Counted from the first letter of the stretch, positions 1 through 7,271 are shown. The stretch is 30,513 nucleotides of DNA from JAKFEW01 sp036675505 (GCA_036675505.1 JAKFEW010000083.1:1-30513), one strand, 5' to 3'. Notes: generated by a model not told the origin, from the letters alone. Program-made: numbers and translations.

Positions 1-584
1 GCGGGCGTGGGCGCCGCGGAGGTGGCGGGCGCGGGCGAGGCCGCGGCGGCCTGGCCGGCCGCGGCACCGATCAGCGTGGCGAGGCTGCGCTCGCCCTTGA
101 GGTCGGCCCCCAGCACCAGCTCGGCCGAGCCGTCGGGCCAGAAGTTCGTCTCGAGCAGCTTCGCGCCCTTCACGAAGTCGTTGAGGCGGCTGCGCAGCGC
201 GTCGTCGATCACCGCGAGGTCCTTGATGCGCGAGTTGGTGTCGACGCGCACGAGCTCGAGCGCCGCGGCCAGCCGGCGGTAGGCGTCGGCGCGCGCGGCG
301 CGGGCCGAGAGCGTGCGGCGATAAGACATAGCGCCGCGGTCGCCGGGGGTGCCGACGCCGCTCACGCTCATGCGCCCGGCCGACCAGTTGATCCGCGCGC
401 CGCCCTCGAGCTCCTCGACCAGCTCGACGGGTGCTGCGGCGGTGGAATGGCTGGTGGGCACCGGCGAGGGCTTCTTGGCCGGCGCCGGCGAGGGGGCGGC
501 CATGGCGGGTGCCACGAGCGAGGCGACCAGCGCGCAGGCGGCGAGCGCATGCAGGGGCAGGAAAGACGCGCGCGGGGCGGACAT
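1..584 (-). CDS. Secreted protein of unknown function, C-terminus beyond left edge
   Basis: Reading the minus strand from the ATG at 584 gives an open frame of 194 codons that runs off the left edge. It begins MSAPRASFLPLHALAAC with a hydrophobic core and an APAMAA signal-peptidase-like site near residue 30. A Pro/Ser/Lys-rich linker follows, then a folded-looking domain (about residues 55-175) with the stretch SARAARADAYRRLAAALELV. That pattern resembles LPP20-type lipoproteins and SIMPL-like secreted domains, but I do not claim homology. The tail is again Ala/Pro-rich. The start is supported by a GGAGGT ribosome binding site at 590-595, five bases upstream, and by an extended -10 at 624-632. 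It is divergent from ridA. No function can be assigned. Confidence 0.72.
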   Translation of the reverse strand, partial: MSAPRASFLPLHALAACALVASLVAPAMAAPSPAPAKKPSPVPTSHSTAAAPVELVEELEGGARINWSAGRMSVSGVGTPGDRGAMSYRRTLSARAARADAYRRLAAALELVRVDTNSRIKDLAVIDDALRSRLNDFVKGAKLLETNFWPDGSAELVLGADLKGERSLATLIGAAAGQAAAASPAPATSAAPTP

Positions 585-589
585 GGCGG

Positions 590-632
590 ACCTCCGGGAT
601 GTCGGGCGACGAAACGATACGTCTTTATACCA
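590..632 (-). promoter_or_regulatory. Extended -10 promoter and RBS of the left-edge gene
   Basis: On the minus strand TGG-TATAAA (plus 624-632) is an extended -10 element, and GGAGGT (plus 590-595) lies five bases before the ATG at 584. No good -35 is visible, as is common for extended -10 promoters. Confidence 0.5.
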
Positions 633-665
633 CAACACGCGTTCCCTGGCGGCGCTTGGCGCCGC

Positions 666-698
666 GGGGACGGTTGCCGGGATGGGGACGGTTGCCGG
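666..698 (+). repeat. 15-bp direct repeat in the ridA promoter
   Basis: GGGGACGGTTGCCGG occurs exactly at 666-680 and again at 684-698, an 18-bp period. The second copy ends at the first base before the TATAAT -10 box, and the first copy holds the likely -35 (TTGCCG). Two same-facing sites next to a -10 is a typical operator layout. Confidence 0.7.
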
Positions 699-704
699 TA
701 TAAT
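674..704 (+). promoter_or_regulatory. Sigma-70-type promoter of ridA
   Basis: A perfect TATAAT lies at 699-704. The best -35 is TTGCCG at 674-679 with a 19-bp spacer, slightly long. Transcription would start near 711 and leave a leader of about 28 nt before the ridA ATG. Confidence 0.6.
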
Positions 705-738
705 GGCCCGACCAATCAGACCTGAGGAGGTTCCCTTC

Positions 739-1206
739 ATGCCGCAAGTGCTCGACAAGCTCGCCTCGCTGGGCATCACCCTGCCCGAGGCCCCCAAGGC
801 CGTCGCCAACTACCTGCCCGCCGTGATCGCGGGCGACACCGTGATCGTCTCCGGCCAGCTGCCGCTCAAGGAGGGCCAGCTGACCTGTTCCGGCAAGCTC
901 GGCGCGGACGTCTCGATCGAGGACGGCTACGCCGCCGCCCGCCAGTGCGCGATCAACGCGCTGGCCGCCCTCAACGGCGTGATCGGCGGCGACTGGGACC
1001 GCGTGGCCCAGGTCGTGCGCCTCGGCGGCTTCGTGGCCAGCGCGAACGGCTTCACGGACCAGCCGAAGGTGGTGAACGGCGCTTCGGACTTCATGGTCGA
1101 GGTGTTCGGCGAGAAGGGCCGCCACGCCCGCGCCGCCGTCGGCGTCGCGGAGCTGCCCCTGGGCGCGGCGGTCGAGGTCGAGTTCACGTTCTTGTTGAAG
1201 AAGTAG
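739..1206 (+). CDS. ridA: RidA family protein (YjgF/YER057c/UK114), enamine/imine deaminase
   Basis: The 155-residue product starts MPQVLDKLASLGITLPEAP and matches the longer RidA-like subgroup that opens with a short helix before the beta strand (PAVIAGDTVIVSGQLP, about residues 28-43). The C-terminal core HARAAVGVAELPLGAAVEVE contains the conserved Arg that binds substrate carboxylates in RidA enzymes. RidA proteins hydrolyse reactive 2-aminoacrylate and related enamines formed by PLP enzymes; members of this subgroup can differ in substrate. The ATG at 739 is chosen because it follows a GAGGAGG site at 724-730. The frame stays open further upstream only by chance, over the promoter. A strong terminator follows directly. 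Confidence 0.9.
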   Translation: MPQVLDKLASLGITLPEAPKAVANYLPAVIAGDTVIVSGQLPLKEGQLTCSGKLGADVSIEDGYAAARQCAINALAALNGVIGGDWDRVAQVVRLGGFVASANGFTDQPKVVNGASDFMVEVFGEKGRHARAAVGVAELPLGAAVEVEFTFLLKK

Positions 1207-1207
1207 C

Positions 1208-1251
1208 CTGAAAAGAGAGCCTCTCCCGAGCGGGAGAGGCTCTCTTTTCAG
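1208..1251. terminator. Bidirectional intrinsic terminator
   Basis: A perfect 20-bp inverted repeat (1208-1227 with 1232-1251) closes on a GAGC tetraloop. The arms end in AAAA on one side and TTTT on the other, so the hairpin can act in both directions. It sits between the convergent ends of ridA and the lipoprotein gene that stops at 1255. Confidence 0.9.
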
Positions 1252-1254
1252 CGC

Positions 1255-1722
1255 TTACTTCGTCGACGGCGACGGCGAAGGCGAAGCCGAGGGGGACGGC
1301 GACGGGCCAGGCGCCGTGCTGGCCGCCGCCACCGGCGCCAGCGCCGTGGTGGGCTGCGCCGGCTCCGCCACGAGCCCCGCGCCATCGTTCGCGCCCGCCT
1401 GCATCGCGTCGCCCGCCTCCGTCACCGGCGCGGCCTTGGGCGCGGCGGCGCCCGCCGAGGTGGCGGCGCCCACGGGCGGGGTGTCCGGCTGGGGCAGCAG
1501 CGTGCCGCTCACCGGCGGGGTGTCCGGCTGAGGTAGCAGCGCGCCCACCGGCGGGGTGTCCGGCTGCGGCAAGAGCCCGCCGCCCGCGGGGGCGGCCGAG
1601 GCCTTGAGGCCGGCCTTCACGGTCAGCTCGGGCGGGCTCGCCACGGGCGGCTGCGGCTGGACGATGCAGGCGGCGAGCAACAAGCTGGCGAGTGGGAGCG
1701 CGAGCCGGAGAGCGGGGCGCAT
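1255..1722 (-). CDS. Small lipoprotein with LLPQPDTPPV repeats
   Basis: The 155-residue product opens MRPALRLALPLASLLLAAC, a lipoprotein signal with lipobox LAAC and lipidated Cys near residue 19. The mature part has no recognisable domain. It contains three copies of LLPQPDTPPV between about residues 55 and 90, an Ala-rich middle and a Pro-Ser tail (PSPSPSASPSPS). This composition suggests an extended, envelope-anchored linker or adhesin-like stalk. The ATG at 1722 is preceded by GAGGAA (minus strand, spacing about 7). The open frame continues far upstream but only as antisense of other genes. Its DNA repeats lie at 1474-1572. Function unknown. Confidence 0.78.
   Translation of the reverse strand: MRPALRLALPLASLLLAACIVQPQPPVASPPELTVKAGLKASAAPAGGGLLPQPDTPPVGALLPQPDTPPVSGTLLPQPDTPPVGAATSAGAAAPKAAPVTEAGDAMQAGANDGAGLVAEPAQPTTALAPVAAASTAPGPSPSPSASPSPSPSTK
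1474..1572. repeat. Three imperfect direct repeats inside the lipoprotein gene
   Basis: The core GTGTCCGGCT (plus strand) occurs at 1481, 1520 and 1556, each inside a longer CGGCGGG-type context. The spacing is 39 and 36 bases, both multiples of three, so repeat-number changes would keep the frame. Confidence 0.75.
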
Positions 1723-1826
1723 AGCGGTTCCTCGTGACAGGGGCGAGCCTAACATGCCCGCCGATTTCCTCACCCTAACGAATGACGGCTGCCGCGTCTC
1801 ACCGGTTCCCCGCCCGCGCGCGCCGC

Positions 1827-2399
1827 TCAGTGCATGCGCGCCGCGACCGGCAGCCGGGCCACGATCGCGGCCTCGAGGTCGGCGAGCTCGGCGAGCCGCG
1901 CGCGGATCGTCTCGCGCGGCGCGTAGTTCGCGGCCAGGTTCACGAAGGTCGTGTGGTGGCGCGACTCGGTGGTCGAGAGGTCCTTGTAGAGCGCCCGCAG
2001 CGCGGGGTCCGGCAGGTGCTCGGCGAGCAGGAAGAAGCGCTCGGCGCTGCGCGCCTCGATCAGGCTGCTGATCAGCAGGCGGTCGATCAGCCCCTCGTCG
2101 CCATGCTTGCGCGCGAGCGGCATCAGCGCGGCCACGTAGGGATCCTTGTCCATCGGGCCGAGCGCCACGCCGCGGGCCTTGAGCACCTTCCAGAGCAGCT
2201 CGAAGTGCTCGAGCTCCTCCTTCGCGAGCGCGAGCATCGCGGGCACCAGCACCTCGTCGTCCGGGCAACGCGCGATCAGGCTCATGGCCGACGCGGCGGC
2301 CTTCTTCTCGCAGTACGCGTGGTCGGCGAGCAGGGCGTCGACGTCGGCGAGCACGACGTCGAGCCAGCGCTGTTCGGTTTCGGACTTCAGGCAGAACAT
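1827..2399 (-). CDS. miaE: tRNA-(ms2io6A37) hydroxylase MiaE
   Basis: The 190-residue protein has the ferritin-like four-helix diiron signature of MiaE. It shows DHAYCEKKAA (Glu31), EELEHFE (Glu62, His65), LIEARSAERF (Glu115) and TTESRHHTTF (Glu145, His148). MiaE uses O2 to hydroxylate the isopentenyl side chain of ms2i6A at position 37 of certain tRNAs; it acts after MiaA and MiaB in the cytoplasm. Length matches the family (about 190-200). The ATG at 2399 gives the expected N-terminus. An out-of-frame ATG lies 8 bases upstream, and the only G-rich stretch (GGTGG) is rather far, so initiation may be weak. The gene is monocistronic, separated from the lipoprotein gene by 104 bases. Confidence 0.9.
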   Translation of the reverse strand: MFCLKSETEQRWLDVVLADVDALLADHAYCEKKAAASAMSLIARCPDDEVLVPAMLALAKEELEHFELLWKVLKARGVALGPMDKDPYVAALMPLARKHGDEGLIDRLLISSLIEARSAERFFLLAEHLPDPALRALYKDLSTTESRHHTTFVNLAANYAPRETIRARLAELADLEAAIVARLPVAARMH

Positions 2400-2543
2400 G
2401 GGCCCATGTTACCACCCGGGACCCCCCGGGCCTCAAGCCGACCGGCGCCCGCGCCGATGAACAGCCTGGTGCGGCGTGAGCTCGCTCGCCCGGGTGGAGT
2501 GCCTGCGAGCGGGGTATAGAGCGAGCATGGAGGATCGATTCGC

Positions 2544-4223
2544 GTGAGGCGGTACGCCCTACCGATCATGCTGTTCGTCGGGCTCACGGCCTGCGCCTTG
2601 CCCGCGCCGCCGGCCCGGCCGCCGCTGGCTGCCTCGCTGACGCTCGGCCGCGTCGCGGGCGGCGCCGCCACGACCACCACGGTCACGGGCGCCCGCGCGG
2701 CGGTGGCGCTGCCTGACCTGCCGCTCGCCCCCAACGACAACGCCGGCAAGTCCGATCGGGCGACCGTCGACGCCCAGATCGCGGCCACCCAGGGCGCGCG
2801 CGTGAAGGAGCTGCCGGCCGCCGCGACGATCGCCAGCGCCACCGTCAGCCTGGGCGCGGCCACGGGCGAGCTCGGCGCCTTCGGCAGCGGCCTCGGCGGC
2901 CCGACCGAGGTCGGGCTGGGTGCCGCGTCGCCAGCCCAGCGGGCGGCCCAGCTGCGCACCTACCCCACGATCGTCGCCGAGTCGCCGGTGCTCGCGGCCG
3001 CGGGCGCGGGCGCCTACCGGCTCAACGCGCTGCCCGACGACGTCGACCTGCGCGACGAGCTGCCGGCCGTGCGCAACCAGCGCGCGCGCGCGATCGGCCT
3101 CTTCTTCGCGGTCGCCGCCGCCGCGGATCACCTCTACGCCGGCGATCCGATCATGCCGATCAAGCATGCGTCGCCGCAGTTCATGGCCTGGCTGTACCAG
3201 GTGCGCCTCGTCGGCCAGACCGCGCCCAAGGCGCTCTGGGACGAGGCCGGCGCGTCGCTCGACCTCTTCCACCTCGCGTTGCGCGCCGACGGGCATTACG
3301 AGAAGCCCGCCGTGGCCGCCGAGCAGGGCTACGTGGCCGAGGAAGACTGCCCCTACCCCGCGCTGTTCTTCGCCGGCGCGCCGAGCGGCGGCGCGAGCGC
3401 GGCCGAGATGGCCCGCAAGTACCTGGGCGAAGCGTTGCACGCCCGGCTCGACGCCGGCGAGCGCGTGACCACCCAGGGCGTCGACCTCAAGCCGGTCGCC
3501 TCCGACCTCGAGAGCCTGCGCACCGTGCTCGCCTCGGACCGCAGCGTGGTGATCTCGCTGCCGGTCCACCCGGCCGGCTGGAGCCCCGTGGCGCCGGATT
3601 GGCGCATCGCCGAGCTTTCGGCCGAGGCGATCAAGCAGGTGGGCTACCAGGCCGTGCTGCTCGTCGGCTACGCGATCGACCCGGCCGCGCCGGGCGGCGG
3701 CTGGTTCCTCCTGCGCAACAGCTGGGGCGAGCGCTGGGGCGATCGCGGCCACGCGTGGCTCTCGTTCCAGTACGTGCGCGACTTCGGCTTCGCGGCCTTC
3801 GCGCCCGAGCGCTACGACCGGCCGTTCGTCGCCACGATTCAGCTCGCGCCGTCCGACGGCCAGGTGGTCTCGACCCTGCCGGTGGCGCCCAAGCCCACGC
3901 CGCGGCCGACCGTCGTGCGCACGCCCGCGCCGAAGGTGGCCGTCTCGCCTCGTCCGACGCCCGTGCCAGCGGCGACGCCGACGCCCAAGCTCGCCACGCC
4001 GACGCCGAAGCCGGCCACGCCGAGGCCGAGCCCCTCGCCCAGCCCGAGCGCCACCGCCAGCCCCGCCGCGACGGCCACGCCCGAGCCCACGCCGACGCCC
4101 GAGCCGACCGCGTCGCCCGAGCCCACGCCGACGCCCGAGCCCACCGCGACGCCCGAGCCCACCGCGTCGCCGGCCCAGCATGGCGACGTAAACGAGGGCC
4201 GCGATCCCGACGACGACGGCTGA
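2544..4223 (+). CDS. Papain-fold (C1) lipoprotein lacking catalytic Cys and His, with Pro/Thr-rich tail
   Basis: The 559-residue product starts with a lipoprotein signal (lipobox LTAC, Cys17). After a low-complexity region, a C1 peptidase-like domain spans about residues 160-425: VDLRDELPAVRNQ (Gln179 = oxyanion-hole Gln), a region like the papain core, and GWFLLRNSWGERWGD (Asn392). The usual Q-G-x-C-G-S-C-W motif reads QRARAIGLFF, so the nucleophile position is Gly185. The G-H-A-V motif reads YQAV, so His is Gln369. This should be a non-proteolytic papain fold. Residues 440-545 are Pro/Thr/Ser repeats (TPEPTASPEPTPTPEP), probably a wall- or matrix-spanning linker. The start is GTG at 2544 after GGAGGA at 2529-2534; the ATG at 2527 hits a stop. 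A possible -10, TATAGA, lies at 2515. Confidence 0.85.
   Translation: MRRYALPIMLFVGLTACALPAPPARPPLAASLTLGRVAGGAATTTTVTGARAAVALPDLPLAPNDNAGKSDRATVDAQIAATQGARVKELPAAATIASATVSLGAATGELGAFGSGLGGPTEVGLGAASPAQRAAQLRTYPTIVAESPVLAAAGAGAYRLNALPDDVDLRDELPAVRNQRARAIGLFFAVAAAADHLYAGDPIMPIKHASPQFMAWLYQVRLVGQTAPKALWDEAGASLDLFHLALRADGHYEKPAVAAEQGYVAEEDCPYPALFFAGAPSGGASAAEMARKYLGEALHARLDAGERVTTQGVDLKPVASDLESLRTVLASDRSVVISLPVHPAGWSPVAPDWRIAELSAEAIKQVGYQAVLLVGYAIDPAAPGGGWFLLRNSWGERWGDRGHAWLSFQYVRDFGFAAFAPERYDRPFVATIQLAPSDGQVVSTLPVAPKPTPRPTVVRTPAPKVAVSPRPTPVPAATPTPKLATPTPKPATPRPSPSPSPSATASPAATATPEPTPTPEPTASPEPTPTPEPTATPEPTASPAQHGDVNEGRDPDDDG
3960..4176 (+). repeat. Pro/Thr-coding tandem repeat tract
   Basis: Short degenerate repeats of the type CCCACGCCGACGCCCGAG fill this stretch and encode the alternating TP/EP/SP tail of the papain-fold lipoprotein. 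Unit lengths are multiples of six bases. Confidence 0.7.
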
Positions 4224-4234
4224 GCGGGCTCAGC

Positions 4235-4939
4235 TCACTCGGCGTCGAGCAGCCAGAGCGGCAGCGGCTTGATCGGTTGGCCTCCGTCGAGCTCTTCCAG
4301 CTTGCGCTGGATCGGGTTCCAGCTCGGCATCGGCAGGTTCTCGACGCCGTCCGCCTCGAGCGTGCGGATCCAGTCCGGGCCGCGCTGGTGACACATGAGG
4401 ATCGAGGCCTTGTCGTTGACGGTGGCGGAGAAGTAGCCGAAGGCCCTGCAGATCGCGGGCCGATCGGTGTAGACGCCGCAGCGGCCATCGATCAGCATCG
4501 GGCAGGGCGATGGCGTGTCGGCGTGCAGCGCCGGATCGGCGCGCTCGCCGGCCGTCCAGGCGGCGGCCAGGCCCTCGAGGTTGGCGCGGTGCGGCGCGTA
4601 GACCTCGCGGTTGTGAGCGTAGAGCGCGGCGCGCGTGCCGGGCGGCAGCGCCGCGATGCCGCGGCGCACCACCGCCCATTCGGCGGCGCTGACGCGGAAG
4701 AGCTGGTTGGTGCAGCAGTCCGAGCAGCCACCCGCGCAGGGGATGCGCGGATAGGCCTGATCGACGGCGAAGCAGAGGTAGTCGATCAGCCAGTACAGAT
4801 CGGCGCGATCGTCGGTCTCGCCCAGGTTCGTGGAGCGCGCGAAGGCCGGCGCCAGATCGCGGATGGTCGCCTGCAGGAGGGCGGCGCCGGCGGGTGTAGA
4901 CGGCTTGGCAGGGGTTGGCTCGGACATCCCCGACATCAT
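4235..4939 (-). CDS. YkgJ family cysteine-cluster protein
   Basis: The product (about 234 residues from the ATG at 4939) has the YkgJ/CxxCxxCC zinc- or iron-chelating cluster: IPCAGGCSDCCTN, then CPMLIDGRCGVYTDRPAICRAFG, then LMCHQ. These Cys residues are the family's metal ligands. The biochemical role of the family is poorly defined; some members are linked to iron-sulfur or metal handling. Start choice is uncertain. ATG codons lie at 4939, 4936 and 4927, and a TTG at 4963 would add eight residues; none has a clear Shine-Dalgarno sequence. The gene is convergent with the papain-fold lipoprotein gene (11-base gap), and its 5' end faces the small gene at 5029. Confidence 0.85.
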   Translation of the reverse strand: MMSGMSEPTPAKPSTPAGAALLQATIRDLAPAFARSTNLGETDDRADLYWLIDYLCFAVDQAYPRIPCAGGCSDCCTNQLFRVSAAEWAVVRRGIAALPPGTRAALYAHNREVYAPHRANLEGLAAAWTAGERADPALHADTPSPCPMLIDGRCGVYTDRPAICRAFGYFSATVNDKASILMCHQRGPDWIRTLEADGVENLPMPSWNPIQRKLEELDGGQPIKPLPLWLLDAE

Positions 4940-5028
4940 GGCGGCGTCAAGGTACCCGGTCAAGCAGCGGCCGAGCCTCTCGCGGGCGGGTATAAGCCTC
5001 TCGGCGCCCGCCTGCTGGAGAAATTCGC

Positions 5029-5430
5029 TTGCCCACCAAGGAGCTCTGGTTCCTGCCGAAGAGCGGCCCCGGACGGCATTACCTGATCGACTACGAGCCT
5101 GTCGAGGTCGAGAACGCGGGCAAGGCCCTGGCCGTTCGCATGTACCGCAAGTTCGCGGCGGGCGAGATCTCGGCCCTGCCGGTCCATTCGATCGTGCTCG
5201 CCTTCAGCACCCTGACGGTCGGCCAGCTCTCGCGCACCTACGGCGCGGCCGCCTCCGATCTCGACGCCTTTCTGCTCAAGACCGCCGAGCGCGCGGCCTC
5301 GTGCCTGGATATGCGCCTGCCGCCGCCGCTCGAGCCGGAGGTCCCGCAGGGCTTCGTGGTGTGGCTCACGGCCGGCGACTACGCGAGCGAGCGCACCTTG
5401 ACCCAGACGCTGGTCCAGGCGCTCGGCTGA
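5029..5430 (+). CDS. Conserved-looking hypothetical protein, 133 aa
   Basis: The product begins MPTKELWFLPKSGPGRHYLIDYEP and has alternating charged and hydrophobic residues, no signal peptide and no TM helix, so it is probably a small cytoplasmic protein. I do not recognise a family. The start is TTG at 5029, chosen because GGAG sits at 5017-5020 with 8 bases spacing and because the next in-frame ATG would remove a third of the protein. A TATAAG at 4991-4996 is a plausible -10. A palindromic hairpin at 5482-5505 is its likely terminator. Confidence 0.7.
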   Translation: MPTKELWFLPKSGPGRHYLIDYEPVEVENAGKALAVRMYRKFAAGEISALPVHSIVLAFSTLTVGQLSRTYGAAASDLDAFLLKTAERAASCLDMRLPPPLEPEVPQGFVVWLTAGDYASERTLTQTLVQALG

Positions 5431-5481
5431 TCGGCCGGGTGGGTCGCCCGCGTGAGCGCGATCACGGTTTGTTAAATCGGC

Positions 5482-5505
5482 TGCCGGTTCTTTAAAGAAC
5501 CGGCA
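5482..5505 (+). terminator. Perfect 24-bp palindrome, likely terminator
   Basis: The arms TGCCGGTTCTTT and AAAGAACCGGCA are exact reverse complements with no spacer, followed by CTTTTG. It lies 52 bases after the stop at 5430 in an unusually AT-rich stretch. In RNA the centre would open into a small loop. It could equally be a protein-binding palindrome. Confidence 0.6.
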
Positions 5506-5553
5506 CTTTTGTTAAAGCCATTTTAAATCACCTTCAAATCTTGGTTCGAACCG

Positions 5554-5582
5554 TTGTTGGCGGGTTTTTCGTTTGCTATTGT
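5554..5582 (+). promoter_or_regulatory. Promoter of the active papain-family lipoprotein gene
   Basis: TTGTTG (5554-5559) and TATTGT (5577-5582) are separated by exactly 17 bp. The predicted transcription start is near 5589, immediately at the inverted repeat 5588-5612. Confidence 0.6.
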
Positions 5583-5587
5583 TGACC

Positions 5588-5612
5588 CGTGGTTAAGGAT
5601 TCCTTAACCACG
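5588..5612. promoter_or_regulatory. 12-bp-arm inverted repeat at the transcription start
   Basis: The arms CGTGGTTAAGGA (5588-5599) and TCCTTAACCACG (5601-5612) are perfect reverse complements around one central T. The position at +1 fits an operator for a dimeric repressor, or a 5' mRNA hairpin. It argues against translation starting at the GTG at 5589. Confidence 0.65.
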
Positions 5613-5645
5613 CAGCCCCGCCCCCCGATGGAGCCCGACCCCCCG

Positions 5646-6524
5646 ATGCTCAAGCGCCTGGTCCTCGTGACCCTCGCAGCTTTGAACCTCGCCGCGGTGA
5701 CCGGTTGTGGTCGCGCCCCGTTGACGGCGGCCGGCTTCGCGGCTCCGCGGGCGGCCCACACGGCGACGATCTTCGCGGGCGGCCAGGTCCGCAAGGGCGG
5801 CTTCGACCTCGACCGCGCCCGCCAGCAGCAGCGCACCGCCAACCCGAAGGCGCTGCCGCCCGTCCAGGGCCTGCTGCCGGCCAAAGTGGACCTGCGCGCC
5901 AACTGCTCGCCGATCGCCGACCAGGGCGAGCTCGGCTCCTGCACCGCCTTCGCCGTCGGCAACGGCGCCCGCGAGTACATCGCCCGCGTGCGCGGCGAGA
6001 AGGCCGTCCCGCTCTCGCCGCTCTTCCTGTACTACGAGACCCGCAAGCTGCGGAACACCGTCGAGCAGGACTCGGGCGCGACCATCACCGACACCATGAA
6101 GGCGATCGCCAACGCCGGCATCGCCCCCGAGGCCGCCTGGCCCTACGAGGTCGGCGTCTTCACCCAGAAGCCCCCGCAGGCCGCCTACAAGGCCGCCCAG
6201 CCCTGGAAGCTCACCACGGGCCAGCAGCTCGCCGGCCTCGAGGACATCAAGAAGGTCGTCGCGCGCAAGCAGCCGGTCGTCCTCGGCATGGTCATGTACA
6301 AGAGCTTCCGCGACGTCGGCCCCGACGGCATGCTGCCGATGCCGCAGAACGGCGACATCATGATCAGCGGCCACGCCGTCACGGTGGTGGGCTACGACAA
6401 CAAGAAGAAGGCGCTGATCGTCCGCAACTCGATGGGCACCGCCTGGGGCGACAAGGGCTACTTCTACATGCCCTACGCCTACGTCACGCCCGAGAACGTG
6501 ATGGACATCTGGACCGCCTCGTAA
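5646..6524 (+). CDS. Papain family (C1A) cysteine peptidase, lipoprotein
   Basis: From the ATG at 5646 the 292-residue product has a lipoprotein signal ending AVTGC (Cys21). It then has a short linker and a C1 peptidase domain with all catalytic elements: DQGELGSCTAFA (Gln93, Cys99), SGHAVTVVGYD (His243) and RNSMGTAWGDKGY (Asn261). It carries no inhibitory I29-type pro-domain of normal size, like other bacterial C1 enzymes of this short type. It would cleave proteins or peptides in the periplasm or at the cell surface. Starts at 5589 (GTG) and 5628 (ATG) are open, but only 5646 puts the hydrophobic signal at the N-terminus; GGAG at 5630 is a weak ribosome binding site. A related domain with lost catalytic residues lies upstream at 2544-4223. 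Confidence 0.88.
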   Translation: MLKRLVLVTLAALNLAAVTGCGRAPLTAAGFAAPRAAHTATIFAGGQVRKGGFDLDRARQQQRTANPKALPPVQGLLPAKVDLRANCSPIADQGELGSCTAFAVGNGAREYIARVRGEKAVPLSPLFLYYETRKLRNTVEQDSGATITDTMKAIANAGIAPEAAWPYEVGVFTQKPPQAAYKAAQPWKLTTGQQLAGLEDIKKVVARKQPVVLGMVMYKSFRDVGPDGMLPMPQNGDIMISGHAVTVVGYDNKKKALIVRNSMGTAWGDKGYFYMPYAYVTPENVMDIWTAS

Positions 6525-6569
6525 GCGGCCCCTGTAACGAGTTTTCCGTCCACCACCTCTGAACGCGAC

Positions 6570-6601
6570 AAGAAGCGCCTCCCGCAAGGGGGGCGCCTCT
6601 T
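6570..6601. terminator. Hairpin between convergent genes
   Basis: AAGAAGCGCCTCCC (6570-6583) pairs with 6588-6601 around a GCAA tetraloop, with one G-U wobble and one mismatch. It lies between the peptidase stop at 6524 and the minus-strand stop at 6628 and can serve both. Confidence 0.7.
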
Positions 6602-6627
6602 GGCTTCAGGGCGACCCGGCGGCGCGC

Positions 6628-7131
6628 CTAGCGGCCGATCAGCTGCAGCTCGCCGAGGATCCGGATGAGCGTCTCGGGGCGGGCGCCCTGGCCGGCCGAG
6701 CGCAGGTGGTTCAGCACGGTGGCGCGGTCGCCCGCGTCGAGCTCGTCGCGGCCGTTCGCCAGGCGGTCGGCCTGGGCCTTGAGGCCGAGCAGCACCTCGC
6801 GGTCCTGGTTCAGGTCCGCGATGATCAGCTGGAGCTTCGTCTGGGACTCGCCGCCGCTGCCGATCCGGAGTTCGTGCTCGTGGTCGCGGATGTTGCTCTC
6901 GAGCTGGCTGATGCCCTTCACGAGGTCGCGGGTGGCCTGCGCGAGGCCGCGGTCGGTGGGCGTGGCGCGGCCGGCGTTGCGGACCACGTCCTCGGCCTGG
7001 ACGATCAGGTCGTTCAGGGTGGGGGTCGTGTAACCGCCCTCGGCCACCTTACAGGCGAGCTCGGCGAGCCGCACGCGGTCCGCGTCGCTGGCGGCCGGGT
7101 TCATGGCCAGCCGGCCGGTCAGGCGGGCCAC
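6628..7131 (-). CDS. Helical hypothetical protein; coding frame extends upstream without a standard start codon
   Basis: From GTG at 7131 the product has 167 residues, almost entirely helical in character, with heptad-like stretches (QLESNIRDHEHELRI, LNQDREVLLGLKAQADRL). There is no signal peptide and no recognised family. The same frame remains open upstream to a TAA at 7297-7299, and the added residues (VQQSQAQLTEEAQSARGERR and following) look like genuine coiled coil with normal codon use. A clean AAAGGAG site lies at 7272-7278, but no ATG, GTG, TTG or CTG follows it in this frame before 7131. Either a rare start codon is used, or a base change has destroyed the start. The 5' boundary is therefore uncertain. 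Confidence 0.6.
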   Translation of the reverse strand: MARLTGRLAMNPAASDADRVRLAELACKVAEGGYTTPTLNDLIVQAEDVVRNAGRATPTDRGLAQATRDLVKGISQLESNIRDHEHELRIGSGGESQTKLQLIIADLNQDREVLLGLKAQADRLANGRDELDAGDRATVLNHLRSAGQGARPETLIRILGELQLIGR

Positions 7132-7271
7132 GGCGCCGAGCTTCTCGGCGTCGCGGGCCAGGTCGGCCAGGTGGGCCTCGATCTGGACGCGCCGCTCGCC
7201 GCGGGCGCTCTGCGCCTCCTCGGTGAGCTGGGCCTGCGACTGCTGGACCTTTCCGTGAACCGCCGGGACCG

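Noticed and set aside
1723..2436. N-terminal extension of the Pro-repeat lipoprotein across miaE
   Set aside because: It would place the lipoprotein signal in the middle of the protein and overlap the well-supported miaE in another frame.
2559..4181. 540-codon open frame antisense to the papain-fold lipoprotein gene
   Set aside because: Arg/Gly-rich shadow created by GC-rich codons; no ribosome binding site or recognisable domain, while the plus frame has a clear signal peptide and fold.
5543..5552. GGTTCGAACC, identical to a tRNA T-loop core
   Set aside because: No acceptor, D or anticodon stems around it; it is a 10-bp palindrome inside an AT-rich promoter region.
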